Shown: positions 23,934 through 36,530 of the stretch, piece after piece | How positions within the stretch are numbered: position 1 is the first letter of the stretch | Layout of the letters: every line of letters starts with the position of its first letter | NCBI GenBank assembly: GCA_011947345.1 | Contig: JAAVTG010000577.1 | Coordinates: 62,001-126,000 of the forward strand | Source of the DNA: Phytophthora quininea | Taxonomy: Eukaryota > Oomycota > Peronosporomycetes > Peronosporales > Peronosporaceae | Length of the DNA stretch: 64,000 nucleotides | Direction of reading: 5' to 3' | Made by a program: the position numbers and the translations under genes | The notes under the pieces: generated by a model | Seen by the model: only the letters and a program-made list of their open reading frames with translations | Told to the model about the DNA's origin: nothing | The model's database searches: none

Positions 23934-24173
23934 ATGTGAGCTACGCTTGGTGTAGCTTAGAGAGCTTGATATACATACAGGTGATAGAGGGCAACAAACT
24001 CGCAAAGCTTCTTGATAAAAAAGTTTAGCTGCATGTTGTAGTTCCGCTCAAGCTGCGGTGACTAATAGTTTACTCGTGTTGGGTGACATCATCAGCGCTT
24101 GGACAACTGGATTAGTCACTGCACTCGCAGCTCGCCCGATTGCTTTGACTCATCGCACCTTTGCATTTCTTCT

Positions 24174-24190
24174 GCTCTCACTTTTCAATC
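24174..24190 (+). promoter_or_regulatory. Putative oomycete initiator (Inr-like) element
   Basis: GCTCTCACTTTTCAATC lies 57 bp before the start codon of the NmrA-like gene. It resembles the oomycete core-promoter initiator (TCA followed by pyrimidines and a CAWTT-like extension). The distance is right for a short leader. Pattern match only. Confidence 0.35.
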
Positions 24191-24246
24191 GTCGACTTCG
24201 ACATCACACAAACACCTCCCAGGCTCTTCATCTTTTCAACCAAAAT

Positions 24247-25171
24247 ATGCGCGTCGCCGTCGTCGGAACCGGAGCTTCGCCAAGCACTTCTTCGACGAAC
24301 TCCCCGCAGCCGGACACGAAGTGGTCGCTCTCACTCGGTCGCACAAAGACTTTTGGACGGCAAGAACGGTATCGTGGAGCAGCGCATCACCGACTACTCG
24401 TCCGTGGCTCAGCTCGCCGAGCTCCTGCGCGACTGCGACGCTCTCATCAGCACAGTCTCTGGGATGGACAAGACGTTTGCGGATGTCCACTTGGCGCTGG
24501 TTGAAGCTTGCAAGCTGACGCCAAAGTGCAAGCGGTTCATTCCGTCTGAGTTCGGCGGCAACACGGAAGACCACCCGGAGACCCCAGACTCCATCTTCCA
24601 GTTCAACGCGATCGTCAAGAACGCGTTGAAGGAGCAGAACGAGCTCGAATGGACCGTCATCTCGCTCGGGTGGCTGGCCGACTACGTTGTCCTGCCAGTC
24701 AACCGATACCACGGCGACATTGGTCCTCTGTTTCCGTTGGATCGGTCGACAAACACTATGACGATCCCGGGCACCGGTAACGAGCCGTTTTCGCTCACAA
24801 GCGCTCGTGACACGGCGAAAGCTGTCGCTGAGCTGCTTAAAAGTCCCAACAAATGGCGTAACTTCACGTACGTGCAAGGCACACAGACGACCTGGCTGCA
24901 GGTGGCCGAGACGATGAAGACTGCGGGTGGAATCCCCGATCTCAACATCGTGTTTGAGTCCGTGAACGCGCTGCAAGAGGAGATCGCCAAGAAGGAATCA
25001 TTTGAATCCGTGATGGTGGCGGAGTTCAAGCTGTACGTGCCGACTGGAGCGCTCAAGTTTGACCAAGTCAAGGTGCAGCGTGATCGCGACGAGTTCTTCC
25101 CGAACATTCACTTCCGTACTGCGGAGGAATTGCTGAAGGCGGTCGAGGAAGACTCGACTGTGATCGTGTAG
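24247..25171 (+). CDS. NmrA-like / isoflavone-reductase-type NAD(P)-binding protein
   Basis: Atypical short-chain dehydrogenase fold protein of about 305 aa, likely a cytosolic reductase or redox sensor. It starts MRVAVVGTG, the first strand and glycine loop of a Rossmann fold. Then come a HEVVALTRSHKDF strand with the NADP-type basic residue, CDALISTVSGMD, KRFIPSEFGGNTED (the family's IPSEFG motif), WTVISLGWLADYV, a TSARDTAKAVAELL helix and a YVQGTQTTWLQVAETMKT C-terminal part. Two frame changes: near 24270 (one added G restores GTGG-SFAKHFF) and in TTTT near 24351 (one added T restores DFLDGKNGIVEQ). The rest is open. It is tail-to-tail with the M96-like gene, 57 bp away. Confidence 0.8.
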
Positions 25172-25228
25172 GTCATCACTTGATGAATCAGTGCGCCAAT
25201 TTACGAGCTTCAGACGGCTTTGATTAGC

Positions 25229-26344
25229 TTAGCGTCGCTTGTTTCGTTCACACTGCGATGGTCTGAATAGAATCATCGCTTTTGCTTGAATTACGTTGCA
25301 ACTTGAGCTTTCCTGGAGTAGCACACTTTCCGCGCTCAAGAGAGCGTTGTCAATGCAGGCTTCGGCAGACGCCATGACCGAAGTCTGCATGCTAATAGCG
25401 GTCGACTCGCTCGTCGCACAAATCTGGGACTGGCACACGACTGCGACGATCGACCGGAGACCTCCCGCCGGATGCCGAGCAATTGCTGTCCACATCGTAT
25501 CGCTGTGCCGAGTTTTATCGTCCAGAACAAACAACGACTGCCACACGAGAACGTTTAGATGCTGCGGGTCTGCGACGGTCGCTCGCTGGATCACAGCGTG
25601 GTAATCGGCCGGAGTGGCTTCTGCTTCCAGGCAAATCTGCTCCTGAAATTTGATGCTGCACGTCGTCGGAGTCAGCTCCAAGACACGAGCTCGCATCATA
25701 TCAGTGCTGTCTTCACAGCAGCCAAGCGTGTTTGGTTGTGATAGCGCCGCCCACAGCGCCGCCGATGTCGAGTGCATGTCAAAGGGAAGACTTCGAACAC
25801 ACACCAGCGTCGACTGCAAGTTCCCCACCTTCACATGGGTCCATCGCTCTGTCAACGCGTCCGCGTCAAGTTGAATGCCGTGCTTTGCAAAGACGTCTGG
25901 CAGTTTGTCTGCCGCTGAGGTCGCTTGTTGCTTGAGCTGTTCCAGGACGACGGCGTCTTCCACTTGCCATTGCAGCTCTGCGGTCTTCTTGAGGTTGCTT
26001 GTGGTATCCGCTAGCCGCCTCTCACACAGCAGCTCCCAGAGCCGCTGGATCCAGTCGGCATTGCTTTGCACGCGCTCAAAGAGTGCGCGGTTGGTGCGCT
26101 GAGCGGCTTCTGTCAGTCGTGCTTGGCGCTGCGAGAGCCCTCTCCATGAAGACTCGTGCGGTTGGGATTGCAACTGCCCACCACGCTGCAGTGCAACAAG
26201 ATGGGCTTCTAACTCGAGAACAAGCCCCCGCAGCTTCGAGAGCTCCGCTACATCGCGGTCGCGTGTCGAGTTTCGGCGTCGAGGCTGGCGCATGTTCCGA
26301 GGAGAGAGAACCAAATCGATTGTGGGTCCGGATGGCAGCCGCAC
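25229..26344 (-). CDS. Oomycete-specific protein, resembling the M96 mating-specific / START-like family
   Basis: 371-aa intact single-exon gene. The N-terminus is a basic region with a short leucine-zipper-like coil (RQPRRRNSTRDRD, then LSKLRGLVLELEAHLVALQ), then helices with conserved Trp (NADWIQRLWELL, KTAELQWQVED). The C-terminal half is a mixed beta/alpha domain (VCVRSLPFDMHSTSAALWAA, then HLNVLVWQSLFVLDD and GGLRSIVAVVCQSQI). This layout resembles the large Phytophthora family annotated as M96 mating-specific proteins with a START-like lipid-binding C-terminus; that match is from memory. Met 1 at 26344 and a Met at residue 18 are both possible starts. Role unknown. Confidence 0.6.
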   Translation of the reverse strand: MRLPSGPTIDLVLSPRNMRQPRRRNSTRDRDVAELSKLRGLVLELEAHLVALQRGGQLQSQPHESSWRGLSQRQARLTEAAQRTNRALFERVQSNADWIQRLWELLCERRLADTTSNLKKTAELQWQVEDAVVLEQLKQQATSAADKLPDVFAKHGIQLDADALTERWTHVKVGNLQSTLVCVRSLPFDMHSTSAALWAALSQPNTLGCCEDSTDMMRARVLELTPTTCSIKFQEQICLEAEATPADYHAVIQRATVADPQHLNVLVWQSLFVLDDKTRHSDTMWTAIARHPAGGLRSIVAVVCQSQICATSESTAISMQTSVMASAEACIDNALLSAESVLLQESSSCNVIQAKAMILFRPSQCERNKRR

Positions 26345-26535
26345 TGGCGTGATTAGTCACCAAGTTCCTAATGCAGACGGCGGTGGTGACTAACCAAGTT
26401 GTCGACATTGGAAAACGAGCACGGCAATGTCGTCCAGCACTATGAAAACCATACATATTCATCATTTACTCTCACTCCCCTGCTCGCACCCTGTGGTTCG
26501 AGAGCGGGGTCTGTTTGCTAACGACTGCCGCTTGC

Positions 26536-29500
26536 TTACAATGCGGCGGAGCCGTTGAGTGTCCGGCGGGTGCCGCCGTTGAGGTTTAGCCCTGCAGGAG
26601 ACTCGAAGTTCTGGTAGCTGCCCTCCTGCGGAGTCCCCATCGCTGACTGGGAGTAGCGTAACGACGAGCGGTTCACGTGGGAGCGCGAGCGCAGGAAGCT
26701 CTGGGATCGGGACGCACGCTGCTGCGCGAAGGATGGCATCGCCTGGGCAGCCTCGGCCTCCTTGCGCATCTTCTTCTCGCTCTTGAGCTCAATGGCGCCG
26801 TCCTTGGTACTGGCGCACACAGCGAACATGGCCACAGTCAGCAGCAGACACAGGCCAGCGAAGATCAAGTGGCTGATGGCGAACGATGGCTCAGCCACGT
26901 AAATCGCGGCCTGCACTGCGTAGTACACGGCGAAGGACAGCGCAATGTAGCGGCAGTGTTGGTACGGAGGGAAGACCTCGATGGCAGTGAGCCAGACACC
27001 GCATGTGAGACTCAACGCACCACTGGCAAACACTACGAACACAAGGATCTGCGTCACGACGCTGTCGTCCATGTCGGCGAGGCCCAACGCGCCGCAGGCG
27101 ACCGACAGCAAGGCACAGAACGGCAGCACGTCCTTGAAGATCGTCTTGCGTCGAAGGTTGTCGACCGTCAGCAAGCTCAGCACTGCGCCGACAAACGTCA
27201 TGATGCCGTAGTAGATCTCCCACTTGGATGTCTGAGCACCCGTCTGACTGGGAGACGGCTGCACCAGCAAGCGATGCAGGAGAGCGCCAGAAGTGAACAG
27301 AGCGTATGTAATTTGTAGCACCACTACAAGCACAATGCGGAACATGACGTTCACGCGCCCTTCCTTGACGACGAAGGAGTCCTTCAGCTCCTGTACCTCG
27401 TCCATGACATCGTGACGCTGTCGTAGACGTGCCAAGGTGGCCTCGGCTTGCTTGGGGTCGTTCCTACGGCGGTACTCCCACACTGGGCTCTCCGGCAGGA
27501 AGAACACGCTGGGGACAAGCAGCACTAGGGGGATAATACCGAAGATAAACTGCCACTGCCAGTCATGGTATGGACTGTTACTCCAGTCCTTGGACATGGT
27601 CGTAGCGTTAATGTTGTTGACAAGAACGGCTTCGATCATATACCCCAGCGCCGCGCTAGTCAGGAACATCAACACGCCCTTCCCTTCCACCCGCGCATAC
27701 AAATTTCAAAGTTGTACAGCGGGCACACGAGCGAGAGCATGGCAATGCCTGCAGACGCCAAACAAATGCCGATCAGCACCATGCCACTCGATTCGAGCCA
27801 CACCAGCGCACAGCCAGCGAATGTCACGACGCAAGCCGTCTCAATCGTCCAGCGCCGGCCAATAAAGTGCGCTAACACACCACTCAGAATCACACCGACA
27901 GCACCAGCGCCGGCAGCGTAGACCTTGATCATGGACAAATCTAAAGCGCCTTCCAATGTCCTGTTGTTGAAGAAGACGAACGATTCGTTGACGAAATTGT
28001 CGGACGAAGAGTTGACGTAGCCCAGCGAGAAGATGAGGCAAGTCAACCAGCCATACGACCAGCCGCCAAGGCCACCGACGACTACACTTAGCGACGCAGC
28101 GAACTCACTACCAGAGCTCAATGCACGCGAGAAGCCGCCGTTGTACATCATACGAGTCTGGATCGTCTTCATGAAGGGGAACGCCGAAAGCACCAACAGA
28201 GGGAGCACCAAGAACAAGCCTACGATAACGTCAAAGAAGAAGGCCAACTCGCGAACAAGCCCCCACTTCGCGATGGGCAAACCGAACGCCCGTGCAGTAG
28301 CTGCAGGTAATGAAGCAGCGAAAATAGCCCCGTAAAGATGGCGATCGTCAGCGAGAACGACTTGATGCCATCCCAGTTCTCCATGGACCCCCAAATGAAG
28401 GGCGCAACGCCAATGAGCACGACCATGAACACGTACAATGAAGCACGCGCGACACGGAATTTGTTGCGCATGCACATCCCAATGGTAAAGCCGCCAACCC
28501 ACAGCACCATGGCAATAGCACCAATGCAGGCCAACAGCAACCCGATGTCGCTCAACTTGAACGCGTAGATGAAAGCGTAATACATGACCAGAGGGTGGCG
28601 GAATTCACGGACTGCATACACTAGGCGACTCATGAGACCAATGGGGTACATGAGACTGGCCTCGTACATGTAGAAATCGTTCCAAGTGTCCATCGGACCC
28701 GAGGGGCTGCTGCTCATGTGGTTCGGAAGGAGTCTTTCGTCGTTATCCTCCACTTTCACAGACATGAGCCAAGTCATCCAGTACGTGATGTCCACGCGAG
28801 TCTTGGAAAAGTCCAAGCCGTCAGTGTTGAAGAGGAATGGCGCCAGTAGCCAGCATGCCCCAAGCAACCACACTGCAAACGAAGCAATCCCGTAGTCTTG
28901 GCCCTTGGAGCTGTACGCGTTGAGCAGAGTAATGTTCGACGGGATTTGGTCCGGGTTGGTGTCACAGTCAAAGTCGGCAGTAGCACAGTACTCAGTGAGC
29001 GCGTTCGTGCCGATGCTGAAGTTTCCATAAGTGCCGAAGATGATCATCAGACCCATCAGCTCAACAGCCTTTCGATAGTGCGAGGCCGCGTACTCCTTGT
29101 AGAAGTTAACCATCGTTTCACGAATGATAGCAAATCCACGTCCTGTACCACGGTACTTGGATCCACCACGCATGATAGCAACATCATAGAAGTGAGACTT
29201 TGTACCAGTTTCGAAGATGTAGAACACCGGGCCGAGCGTCACGATGAGTTCTACAAAGTTCACCACAGCCTGGTGCCATCCGTACTCGACAAACAGCGTA
29301 GCAATCAACGGGATCGTCATCAGCATACCAAATTGGAAGATAAACTGGGTGTTCAACACTTCAGCAAGATCATCCAAGTAGCTCGTCGTGATAATGGCCG
29401 ACTCCTGGATCTCTTGGTGCAGCACAATGTACACCTTACCGTAGGCGTAGGCGAACACACAAAGCACCACCAGCGCGTTACAAATGTAGAAGCCCATGTG

Positions 29501-32500
29501 GCCGTAGAACATCGAGTTGAGTCGGAAGAAGTCCATCCCAGCACCCATGCGATGCGATTCGCGACTCAGGGAACTCTCAGCACTACCGTTCGACAACTTG
29601 GCTTCGAAAGCGTTGATCTGACTCAAAGTCACATCACGACCCTTACCACATTGCATGAACTCCTCGTGGGTAATCTGCTCGCCACGCAGAGCTGCGTTGT
29701 AGCCAGCAAACACATCTTCGGACAAGTTGATACCTTTGCTGGCCTTGGACACACCGCCATTCGACATAACAAACGATTTCTCAAACACATCGGGGTGACC
29801 GTAGTGCATACGACTCTGCAATGGGTTCGCAAGCACACGCTGCGTCAGACTCACAAACACCAGCTCCTGAAGTGTCATGAAGTGAGCCAGCGAAGATGCA
29901 CGACCCGTAAAGATGTGCTCCTTCATGCCAATAATCGTAATGTCTCGCCCGTCTGCAGTTCCCGTTCGGAATCTTGAGAGCTTCTTCGAAGTAGTGCTCC
30001 TGGTTCATATCGATCGTCTGAATGTACTCGCCACGAGTGAAAGGCATCGCGATGTTCTGGTTTTCAGGCTTGCCCTCGCCAATGACTGGCAACTCATAGC
30101 GGTACACCTCCACAATCTCGTCGCCATCGGATTTGATCAACACACAGTCGTAACGAGGATCTGTTCCGCTTCCAACCGGAGGGCGCACAGTATCGACGTA
30201 GCTGACACGCCAATTCGGGTACTTACGCATAAGCAAGTCAATATCCGCTGCACGCGGATCTCCAGCAGCTAGCTGGTCGGCGTAGATCTGGCAACTCGTC
30301 ACGTACGAGAACTTCAGACCTGCAATGCGATCCATATGTTTAATCTTCTCGAGGTGGGAGATGTTTTCGTCAGAACCAATCTCGAGCCATCGCAACATCT
30401 TCAATGCATCTTCGTACATCATCATGCCGTGCACCGTACGCGCCAATGTCTGTCCACGCATCGATGCCCAGAGGCGAACCTGAGTGGGCGTCTCAGCGAG
30501 AGCTTCGTCAATGGAAGCCACCCCAACACGCTCGAGGAAGTTACCCCACTCGTCGTCGTGAAACGTGATCAGGTACTTCAGGATACTCAAATCGCGGCCC
30601 TTTTGCTCCACCTTGCGGAAAAGCGGGTTGGAGTCGACACGGCCGTTCAATTCGTCCACCGAGTACAGCACAGTTTCGTTGTAGTACGGTGTGACCACGG
30701 AGAACGACTTCATCGCAGCAATCGAGTCAATCGTCGGGATTTTCATGTGCAGAGAGTTCAAGAAGAAGCTCATGCGACGCTGTGCTTCGTGGCAACGGGG
30801 TAGAGCATCTGCTGCATCGAGCGTTAGCAGGAAGAAGAGGCGCGTTGAAAGAGACACGACACTCTCATTCGAGCTGGGTGACGTGGATCGCGTAGGCGAG
30901 TTCGAGTCGCGCTGGCTAATGCGATCAGCAAAAATGGATAGCAACTGTTCTTTCTGGTAAGCAAGGTCCGGCGTCATCTTTGCGAACACAGACTTACGCA
31001 GCTTCTCGGCCATCCATTCTTCCTCCAGCATTAGCTCGATGCTCTTGAGAAGGGCATCGACGCGCTGGACGACGACAAGTACTTGGTCGTGCAGGAAACC
31101 GAATGTCCCTCCAGAGGGCACAACAGTCGGCTCGGGTAAATCTAAAATGCTTGCAAGCAAGTCGACCACGTTCTCACGAACTAAATTAACGTGCGTGAGG
31201 TTCACCACGCCGCTCACTCTGCCACCAGAAAGGATTTGGTGGAAGACGCCAATCAACTCTGAGTCCTGAGGCCCGAGCAGCTGTCGCAAGATCTGGAACA
31301 AAATGTCGACGCAGTTGTTGGCGCAGCCGAAGACGCCAGCCTTTTTCAGCTCCTTAAATAGCTGTCCGTCACTCATACGCTTGGTCTTGGACTTTGCAGC
31401 AATCTCCGCGGCCGCCTGGGCCTCTCCAGCAATCAAAAACACGGGCTCCTCCACGGCTCCTGTGTCTGAAATCTGGTACTGAAGAATCGCAGTCTCGCGA
31501 TCATCTAGCAAGTCCGATAGACGGAAGCTGCTCACAATTTCATTCCAGACGACGGCGAAACGGAGCCGGCTGTTAGCATCGGGGGCAACTGAGCTCGACG
31601 ACAGAGGATTATTGTTGATGGCGAGCTGTCCACGAGCTGCTGCAGAGACCACCTTCTCGTCGAAAAGGTTGGGGGCTTCCTGGAGACGCTTCACAAACTC
31701 GTTGATACGAGCAGAGTGACCGATCTTGAGGCGGAAACCAATGATGGCACCAACGATAGCCTGGGCGATGGCCAGCCAAATCTGGGAGTCGTAAATGTAC
31801 ACGAGAAATACAGGCGCCCACATCGCGGACAGGAACGCAATGTTGTGGTCTGACTCAATAATGCCGTTCTCAAGCTGGTCCTGGGAAACATCGACGTTGT
31901 AGATTTCCACACTGGGGCCAATGAGAGGCTTCACCATGAGCTGCAAGTTAAACAGGAATTTGCACGCAAAATGATCGTCCAAAACAGCCCGTAACCGAGG
32001 AAACTTCCCCAGCTCTGTCCCATCGAGCGCCCGATGTACTGTTCACGCGTTCCGTCCAGCGAGCTCAAGAAGGCCGACCGCCAGATAACTCCACGGAAGA
32101 ACATCTGCACGATAGATACTACTACGATTGGCGCCATATACACAATGATGAACACCGGTGCCATCGAAAGAAGATCGCTAGAACCGATCAGTACCTCGTA
32201 CGGTGCAGCGTTAACTGCCGCGAACAGACCAAAGAAAACCGTGTGCCAAACGAGTCGGCAGAACACCGACACGGCGTACGCGAGGCGGCTAAACACCCGA
32301 GGGCCCTCGATCCAAACGTCCAGCACCACTTTAGCCGCCAGCAGCCCGCTGATCGTCACGAAAATGGAGTAGAAGGCGTGGTTGCGAATATCCGAGATCT
32401 CGGAGGTGAAGAAACTGGCGTAAAACTTGAACCCTGACGTGTCAGTCGGGTCGGATTTATACGCGACGAAGGCGAGCACAATTAAAACGTGCAGCATGAC

Positions 32501-33396
32501 GAGCAGGAAGAAGTAGATCCGAAAGAACGCCAGGATGGGGTTGCAAAAGCTGCGTCTCTCCTTGAACGTCTTGTAGTCCGGCAAGTTTACGGCTTCGGCA
32601 ACGTTAAACTCGTCAAAGTTGAGGCACGTCTCTCTCCAGAAGAACTCGTTCACGTCGTCGTAGTTCGTCACGTTCTTGTGGTCGACGCCGGCGCCATTCC
32701 TCTGCGGAGTGACCTGGCGCATCTTGCCCACCACGTGGTACAGCGGGCGCACCACCATGCGCAGGAACGACCCGTCGGGGGCGTTGGGCATCTTCTCGAT
32801 GCCGTCCAGCTTGGCGGCCATCTTGTGATACAGGAAGCACAGGCACTCGGGCATGAACCTCAGGTTGGCGCTTTCTCCCCAGATGAGCAGGAACAGCGCG
32901 ATCTGGCGCTCAGCCGCGCCCGGATAGGGCGCCGTGTCCAGCATGAAGGGCTGTACGCGCAGGAACTGGCACCACTTGGTGTAGTTTTTAAAGAACTTGG
33001 CGTGGATGGTCTCGATGGCGTTCTCCGTGTCCACGGGGGTCACGGCGGCCTCGAAGATGCGGGACTCGTAGTTGAGCACCCAGCACTCAAAGTGCTCCTT
33101 CTGGTTGCGAACGTTGCCCTCCTGGAAGCCAAATTTGGCCTGCAGCAGCTCGAACGAGCCTGCGCCCGAGCGCGGCGGGCGAATGGCGCCCGAGGACATC
33201 ATGGACGCCAGGGGCGGCGGCTGCTGCTGTGGCGTGTACTGACCCTGGGGCATCTCCATGGGCGGGCGGCTGATGCTCACGCCGCGCTCGGCGGCCACGT
33301 CCTCCACCGTCTGATAGTTGGAGGCGGCGCGACGGCGCGGGGCGCGGCCGGCACTTGGCGCTGCAGGCCGCGGTCTCCGTGCTTCTCCTTCTTCAT
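26536..33396 (-). CDS. Callose (1,3-beta-glucan) synthase fused to a C-terminal MFS sugar-transporter domain
   Basis: Plasma-membrane GT48 synthase making 1,3-beta-glucan from UDP-glucose, with an MFS domain on the same reading path, about 2,240 aa. From ATG 33396: disordered Arg/Pro/Gln-rich N-terminus; FKS1 domain (FLLIWGESANLRFMPECLCF); membrane spans; catalytic region (SFSVVTPYYNETVLYS, LWASMRGQTLARTVHGMM, GKPENQNIAMPFTRGEYIQ, TIDMNQEHYFEEALK, MHYGHPDVFEKSF, GGVSKASKGINLSEDVFAGY); a second membrane cluster ending TIQTRMMYNGGFSRAL as plant callose synthases do. It continues without a stop into MFS spans with GVLAHFIGRRW and FLPESPVWEYRRR (sugar-porter motifs) and ends NGSAAL. Frame changes near 33352, 31966, 29961 (CCC run), 28290 and 27700; each needs one base and conserved motifs flank each. 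No introns are seen. Confidence 0.88.
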
Positions 33397-34727
33397 GGCC
33401 GAGCCTCGCCTGCCACTGGTCTGCGAGCTCGGAGGTCTAGTATGGGGGCGAGTTAGGAATGGGAGGAAGACGGCGCGAGGTCCGACGCTGCTGGAGCCGA
33501 TGCGGAATGGGAGCGAGCTTTTCGCCGCTTATCCGTTTCCTTTCCTTTCTGGCGCTCCGAGCGGAGAGCGGGAAGAGGCCTGGGCTGCCTCTTTTGTGAA
33601 CAATAGACTCGTTTCTGAACGGTTTAGAAAACAGATAGTTTGATTCAAGTAGCATTTTATTGTTGTAAGTACAACCCATTGATGACAACCTCTGTAGTTG
33701 TTGTAGTCTGTGATATTGACAGTATCAGATAGGCGGGAGATCAAGACCCTTCAGTATGCTCGAAATAAATATAAAATTGACTTGGCGTTTGTATATGAGC
33801 TGTAAAATTTGATACCGCGGGTAGGGGTAGTCAGAAGCCGGTCGCCTTGCGTCAGTTTGATGTGGACAGCGCATTCTTTGTATAGGCCCGATCAACCAGG
33901 TTCGCACCCACTGTCCGAGATCAAGCGGGCGTCTTGACGACGACGGGGCTCGTCACCGTCGTGAGAGATGCAAAGGAGCCCAACGTCCGTTTCGGACCCC
34001 ACTTCGGCCGTGCCTGTAGGCTGTCGCACAAACTGCAGGCGGCGGGGTTCGTGGCGAGGCACGGGGGCACGCCAGGAGCGGTGGCCGCCACCTGCTGCTC
34101 TCCAGGCATCGCTCCCAATAGAGGGCGAGCATTCTGGGCGCCAGTCAAGGCTAGTCGTTAGTGGGATTTCGCGCTGACCAATGAGACATGGGCGTGAGTA
34201 TCGCTTTAGAGAGGGAGCTTACTCGAAGTGGCTACACAAAGGCAACATCGCACGCGTCAAACACGGCGTCAGCGGGCCACATGGCCCGGCAGTGTATGCC
34301 CAGCACCGCGCCAGGACGGCCAAGCACCCTCTCAAGGACAGCCCGGTCGAGAACGCACGGAAGCGAACTTGAACTCGCGGTCATTGGGCGCAACAATGTA
34401 ATGGGTGGACACCTATTTGCTCAAGTGGAGTTGAATATTTTGGCATAGTATCCGTCTGGCATCGCTGTGGTTGACACAGTCCATGATGGGGTTGCCGTGC
34501 TGAACATTCGTGTAGTGTATCAAGGTTACCGTAGTCCTGCTTACAGACATGCTCCTACCCCGTCAACTCCGTGCAGCAAAAGTCTAGGCTCGCGCTGCCG
34601 GCCAGTTTCTCTAGCAGGGAGCTCGAACTACCTAACTCGCTGACTCTTGCATGCAGGGAGTCCTATCGAGAAGAAGGATGCGTCGATGCCATCCATAAGC
34701 GGGTAGTTCACCTCTGTCTCGCAGCAG
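33397..34727. other. Intergenic region with a GC-rich block
   Basis: 33640-33900 is AT-rich and featureless. 33930-34400 is GC-rich and open in several frames (for example 33934-34161 on plus and 33921-34148 on minus) but shows no known protein. It may be a decayed coding sequence or foreign insertion. 34400-34720 shows nothing. The first part must hold the callose synthase promoter (minus). Confidence 0.4.
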
Positions 34728-36236
34728 CTAGTCCTTGTACTTCATGTCCGCCTCGCTGAACCCGATAGTCGGGAACTGCTGCACGAACGCGGTCACCTCA
34801 GCCTTGAGGGCGTTCACCTTCTCCTGCGCCTCGGCGTCCTCCGCGACAAAGTTCTTAAAGTTCTTCACGTTCTTCACGCCCTGGGCACGAGCGCGCTCGT
34901 TAAGCTCGGCCGTGAGCTTCACGCCGCTGTCGAGGAACACGGCCACCTGCTGGAAATCGTCCGTGGTGCAGCCGCGGGTGGTCAGCGTCGGCGTGCCAAG
35001 ACGGATGCCGCCGGGCACGAAGGCGCTCTTGTCGCCGGGCACCGTGTTCTTGTTCACCACCATGTTCGCGCACTCGAGCACGAACTCGACACGGGCGCCA
35101 TCCACGCCGCGCGACTTCTTCACATCGATCAGAGCGAGATGGTTGTCCGTGCCGTTCGAAACGACCTCGTAGCCGCGGTCCATGAGCTCCGCCACCATGG
35201 CACGAGAGTTGGCGATTACCTGCGTCTGGTACGCCTTGAACTCGGGGCTCTGGGCCTGCAGCAGCGCCGTGCTGAGGGCGGCGATGGTGTGGTTGTGCGG
35301 ACCGCCCTGGAGTCCAGGGAACACAGCGAAATCAATCTTCTGCTGGAGGTCGTACTTGACTTCCTCGCCCGTCTTCTTGTCGACGTGGTGCACTCCCTTG
35401 CGGTAGAAGATCATTGCGCCGCGCGGTCCACGCAGCGACTTGTGCGTGGTGGTGGTCACCACGTCGGCGTGCTCGAACGGCGAAGGTACGACGCCGGCAG
35501 CCACAAGTCCGCTAATGTGGGCCATGTCGGCCATCAGCACAGCGTCCTGCTGGTTACAGATCTCGCGCATGCGCGCGTAGTCAATGTGGCGCGAGTACGC
35601 GCTGGTGCCTGCAACAATGAGCTTGGGGCGGAAGAGCGCAGCCGTCTTCTCCAGTCCGTCGTAGTCGATGAGCCCCGTGCTCTCGTCCAGTCGGTAGGGC
35701 ATACTCTCGAAGAAGATGGACGTGGCCGAGATCTTCTTGCGGCCTAACTGGTAGCCATGCGACAGGTGGCCGCCATGAGGCAGGTCCAGCGCCATGAGCC
35801 GGTCGTGCGGCGCCAGCAGCGCCGTGTACACCTGGAAGTTGGCGGGTGAGCCGGACAGCGACTGCACGTTGACGCCCCACTGCTCAGGGTCGAGGTTGAA
35901 GGCCTCGAGGGCGCGAGCGCGACAGAGCTCCTCGGCCTGGTCGATGACCTGGTTGCCGCCGTAGTAGCGCTGGCCCGGGTAGCCCTCCGAGTACTTGTTG
36001 GACATGACGGAGCCCAGCGCGTCCAGCACGGCCACGGACGTGCAGTTCTCGGACGCGATGAGGCTGATGCAGTCCCGCTGGCGCTGCTTCTCGCGCTCGA
36101 TGATGTCGAAGAGCTGCGGGTCCGACTCGGCCAGCGGCTTGTTCATGGCGGCGACCCACTGGCGGCTCTCGGTGGTGGCGAAGCGGCGGGAGGCAAGCGC
36201 CGCGGAGCGGACGGGGGCATGTAGACGGCCGAACAT
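34728..36236 (-). CDS. SHMT: Serine hydroxymethyltransferase, mitochondrial
   Basis: PLP enzyme converting serine and tetrahydrofolate to glycine and 5,10-methylene-THF; central to one-carbon metabolism. Intact 502-aa single exon. The Arg/Ala/Ser N-terminus ([20 protein letters not shown]) is a mitochondrial presequence; the mature part starts near [10 protein letters not shown]. Diagnostic motifs: [64 protein letters not shown] (the PLP-binding Asp and His), [15 protein letters not shown] with the Schiff-base Lys at residue 266, [11 protein letters not shown], and [13 protein letters not shown] with the substrate-binding Arg. Length and motif order are those of the eukaryotic family. GC-rich third positions and no breaks. 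Confidence 0.97.
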   Translation of the reverse strand: MFGRLHAPVRSAALASRRFATTESRQWVAAMNKPLAESDPQLFDIIEREKQRQRDCISLIASENCTSVAVLDALGSVMSNKYSEGYPGQRYYGGNQVIDQAEELCRARALEAFNLDPEQWGVNVQSLSGSPANFQVYTALLAPHDRLMALDLPHGGHLSHGYQLGRKKISATSIFFESMPYRLDESTGLIDYDGLEKTAALFRPKLIVAGTSAYSRHIDYARMREICNQQDAVLMADMAHISGLVAAGVVPSPFEHADVVTTTTHKSLRGPRGAMIFYRKGVHHVDKKTGEEVKYDLQQKIDFAVFPGLQGGPHNHTIAALSTALLQAQSPEFKAYQTQVIANSRAMVAELMDRGYEVVSNGTDNHLALIDVKKSRGVDGARVEFVLECANMVVNKNTVPGDKSAFVPGGIRLGTPTLTTRGCTTDDFQQVAVFLDSGVKLTAELNERARAQGVKNVKNFKNFVAEDAEAQEKVNALKAEVTAFVQQFPTIGFSEADMKYKD

Positions 36237-36530
36237 CGTGGAAAATGCAATTGTGTGGCGCTCTTGTCAAACGATCTTGCCCAGTCCGTACTTACGGCGA
36301 TTTCGCTATACAGAGCTACTATTACCTTGTGTAATATGCAGATAGTCAATGTCCTATATGTCGTAAAACAATTATAAACAGTATCAATATGGACAGGTTA
36401 CAGTGACTATGGACATTTCACCGCCAATCACCGCCTGCGATCTGGATTAGACGCATCAGCTCGATGGGATGCCAGCAACTAGCTCTTGAAGTTGCCGTCA
36501 ACGCACGTGGCGCTTAGCTCTAGGATTTGT

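Noticed and set aside
22590..24005. 471-codon open frame on the minus strand across eIF2A
   Set aside because: It is the complement of the conserved eIF2A coding sequence; its Arg/Leu/His-rich product reflects GC-rich third positions of the real gene.
26538..27702. The MFS part as a stand-alone sugar transporter gene
   Set aside because: It begins inside a transporter fold: the first spans lie upstream in the frame that is continuous with the callose synthase C-terminus. No separate promoter gap or start is seen.
28898..29977. 359-codon plus-strand open frame inside the callose synthase
   Set aside because: Antisense shadow of the highly conserved glucan-synthase region; no domain and poor codon use.
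32489..33643. 384-codon plus-strand frame antisense to the FKS1 domain
   Set aside because: Explained by GC-rich codon bias of the minus-strand gene; the product is low-complexity His/Val/Arg-rich.
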